This document shows, one piece after another, positions 21,403-22,309 of a stretch of 22,309 bases of DNA. The notes beneath the pieces are model-generated. The model did not search any database and was not told where the DNA came from. It worked only from the letters and a program-made list of their open reading frames with translations. The stretch is from Erythrobacter sp. CCH5-A1 (GTDB taxonomy: Bacteria > Pseudomonadota > Alphaproteobacteria > Sphingomonadales > Sphingomonadaceae). Position 1 is the first letter of the stretch. Each line of letters starts with the position of its first letter. Made by a program: the position numbers and the translations under genes. The stretch spans positions 1-22,309 of the forward strand of contig NZ_LSKQ01000305.1 in assembly GCF_001557115.1 (NCBI RefSeq), in the 5' to 3' direction.

Positions 21403-21777
21403 ATGCGGAAAGTCATGCCTTTGATTTCTATCGTTGCCATAGCGGCGGGCTTTTCAGCGTGCTCGGGCGATCCGGAGCAAATGCCGACATCGGAGCGAGA
21501 TATCCACGCGTCGCAGATCCAGGACGGGTCCGCCCCATCGGGTCGACACCCATACCAATGTACTGATGGGCGAAGCCGGTTTGTGGACTTCAAGAACGAA
21601 GGTCTCACCATGGAAGTCCGCAAATCTTACGAAGGCGAGCCGCTTGTCCTGAATGCGCCTGCGCAGGGCTTTCAGTACCGCAGCGCTAACCTCAGTGCAC
21701 ATTTTCGGAACACCAATCTGGTCCTCGTCACTAGTGAAGGGGCAAAGGTTGTTTGCGAGCGAGGACGAAAAAGATGA
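21403..21777 (+). CDS. Lipoprotein with MliC-like (C-type lysozyme inhibitor) domain
   Basis: The start MRKVMPLISIVAIAAGFSAC is chosen because it gives a clean lipoprotein signal (lipobox FSAC, Cys20); ATG at 21367 or 21415 cannot be excluded, and no strong ribosome site settles it. After a Ser/Asp-rich linker, the C-terminal 75 residues read YQCTDGRSRFVDFKNEG, a middle strand, LVLNAPAQGFQYRS, NLSAHFRNTNLVLVTSEGAK and VVCE. The order Y-x-C-x-D-G, a G-x-x-Y turn, then a final strand ending in Cys is that of MliC/PliC lysozyme-inhibitor domains, with the two cysteines probably forming a disulfide. The usual Ser of the inhibitory loop is not obvious. Its stop overlaps the next small ORF (ATGA). 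Confidence 0.65.
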   Translation: MRKVMPLISIVAIAAGFSACSGDPEQMPTSERDIHASQIQDGSAPSGRHPYQCTDGRSRFVDFKNEGLTMEVRKSYEGEPLVLNAPAQGFQYRSANLSAHFRNTNLVLVTSEGAKVVCERGRKR

Positions 21778-21929
21778 GATTCTTGTCGATCATGAAGCAA
21801 GGTGAGCTTGGTGCACTCAAGCACCGCCGGGATCGGCTGCTGCCCCAAGATAGCACGTTGTCCGGCTGCCCTGCCCCTTGCGTACTCCGGAGCTTTGCGA
21901 GCCTCGTGGTTGGCGAGAGAAAGCCGTGA
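21774..21929 (+). CDS. Possible 51-aa coupled ORF between the MliC-like gene and the CDF gene
   Basis: The ATG overlaps the previous stop (ATGA) and the TGA overlaps the GTG of the next gene (GTGA). A GAGG lies 10 nt upstream. The peptide begins MRFLSIMKQGELGALKHRRD, is basic, and has a Cys pair (SGCPAPC) and a short hydrophobic end. It has no recognised family. The end-to-end overlaps make translation plausible, but a chance frame in GC-rich DNA is nearly as likely. Confidence 0.35.
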   Translation: MRFLSIMKQGELGALKHRRDRLLPQDSTLSGCPAPCVLRSFASLVVGERKP

Positions 21930-22309
21930 TTGCCGTGAACGACAATGACAACTCGCAGGAGCGCCGCACGCTCTGGATCGTGCTGCTGCTCAATGCGGCA
22001 ATCGCGGGGGGCTTCTTTGTTACCGGCGCTGTTGCAGATTCGAGCGCGCTGATCGCCAATGGCGTCGATAACCTGTCCGATACGGCCGTTTACGCGCTGA
22101 GCCTTGTAGCACTGACCCGGGGTCAGACATGGAAGACCCGCGCAGCGATGGCTTCAGGCGTCATGCTGCTGTTGTTTGCGGGGGGCATCCTGCTCGATGT
22201 CGGGCGGCGCTTTATCCAGGGGAGCGAGCCCATCGGACCGACCATGATGGTGATGGGGACTGTAAGGAATTTTGTGCTTGGCCGTTATTTGTTAGGCCAA
22301 TGGGAAGCG
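21926..22309 (+). pseudogene. Cation diffusion facilitator transporter, N-terminal part, interrupted near the edge
   Basis: From a GTG after GAGAG the frame reads MIAVNDNDNSQERRTLWIVL and then three hydrophobic segments (about 17-36, 53-64, 75-92). In the second membrane segment, ALIANGVDNLSDTAVYALSL carries Asp48 and Asp52, the D-x3-D half of the CDF metal site (YiiP Asp45/Asp49). The protein would move divalent metals such as Zn, Co or Cd out of the cytosol in exchange for protons. Up to EPIGPTMMVM (residue 110) it reads as a normal CDF protein; afterwards (GTVRNFVLGRYLLGQWEA) it no longer does, and base composition becomes AT-richer from about 22256. The frame stays open to the edge. I therefore read it as a gene cut by an insertion. 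Confidence 0.7.
22256..22309. mobile_element. Possible left end of an insertion sequence inside the CDF gene
   Basis: CDF-like coding stops at about 22255 and is followed by GGGACTGTAAGGAATTTTGT, an AT-rich run unlike the rest of the gene and similar in style to insertion-sequence termini. A 6-bp inverted pair, TTGGCC (22278-22283) and GGCCAA (22295-22300), lies just inside. Only 54 bp are visible, so no transposase and no family can be assigned. Confidence 0.4.

Noticed and set aside
21870..21900. Palindrome CTCCGGAG upstream of the CDF gene as a MerR-type operator
   Set aside because: No acceptable -35/-10 pair with 19-20 bp spacing surrounds it.
1..22309. CRISPR arrays, tRNA or rRNA genes, tandem repeats, replication origin
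   Set aside because: No regularly spaced repeats, no cloverleaf-like or conserved rRNA sequence, and no iteron or parS-like clusters were seen on reading both strands.

Overview
The window is GC-rich and reads as a heavy-metal (mainly copper/silver) resistance island from an alphaproteobacterium, most likely a sphingomonad (Sphingomonas, Sphingopyxis, Novosphingobium or Erythrobacter type). That lineage call rests on codon/GC style and on how the CusA, CzcA, cation-diffusion-facilitator and transposase proteins read; no rRNA or other taxonomic marker is present.

Layout. Positions 1-2.65 kb are mobile-element debris: a broken IS630-type transposase running off the left edge, an IS110-family (IS1111-like) element with matching 14-bp inverted repeats and a long downstream non-coding tail, and short remnants including the C-terminal end of a serine recombinase. 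From 2.67 to 4.25 kb lies a copper-sensing block: a cytosolic 19-cysteine four-helix-bundle copper-storage protein on the minus strand, a small secreted protein on the plus strand, two divergent MerR-type promoters between them, and a CueR-like MerR regulator downstream. From 4.34 to 8.08 kb is a Met/His-rich lipoprotein followed by three tightly coupled redox genes: a membrane-anchored NADH:FAD:[2Fe-2S] reductase with an unusual periplasmic N-terminal domain, a membrane cytochrome b with two bis-His pairs, and a seven-haem c-type cytochrome. Together these look like a route taking electrons from cytosolic NADH across the membrane to the periplasm. This is the most unusual part of the window.

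From 8.2 to 15.04 kb come two small secreted Cys/Met proteins and a coupled cusC-cusB-cusA-cusF operon for Cu(I)/Ag(I) efflux. From 15.2 to 21.28 kb come a small His/Cys protein at the position of czcI and a second complete tripartite pump, czcC-czcB-czcA, whose motif predicts divalent metal export. The right end has an MliC-like lipoprotein, a 51-codon ORF overlapping both neighbours, and the start of a cation-diffusion-facilitator gene whose reading appears to break about 54 bp before the edge, probably at another insertion.

Working model (inference): the MerR regulator senses Cu(I)/Ag(I) and fires the two divergent promoters; Csp buffers cytosolic copper; CusF/CusB/CusA/CusC export monovalent metal; CzcCBA and the CDF protein handle divalent metals; the NADH-b-c chain changes redox state in the periplasm, of the metal or of an unknown partner.
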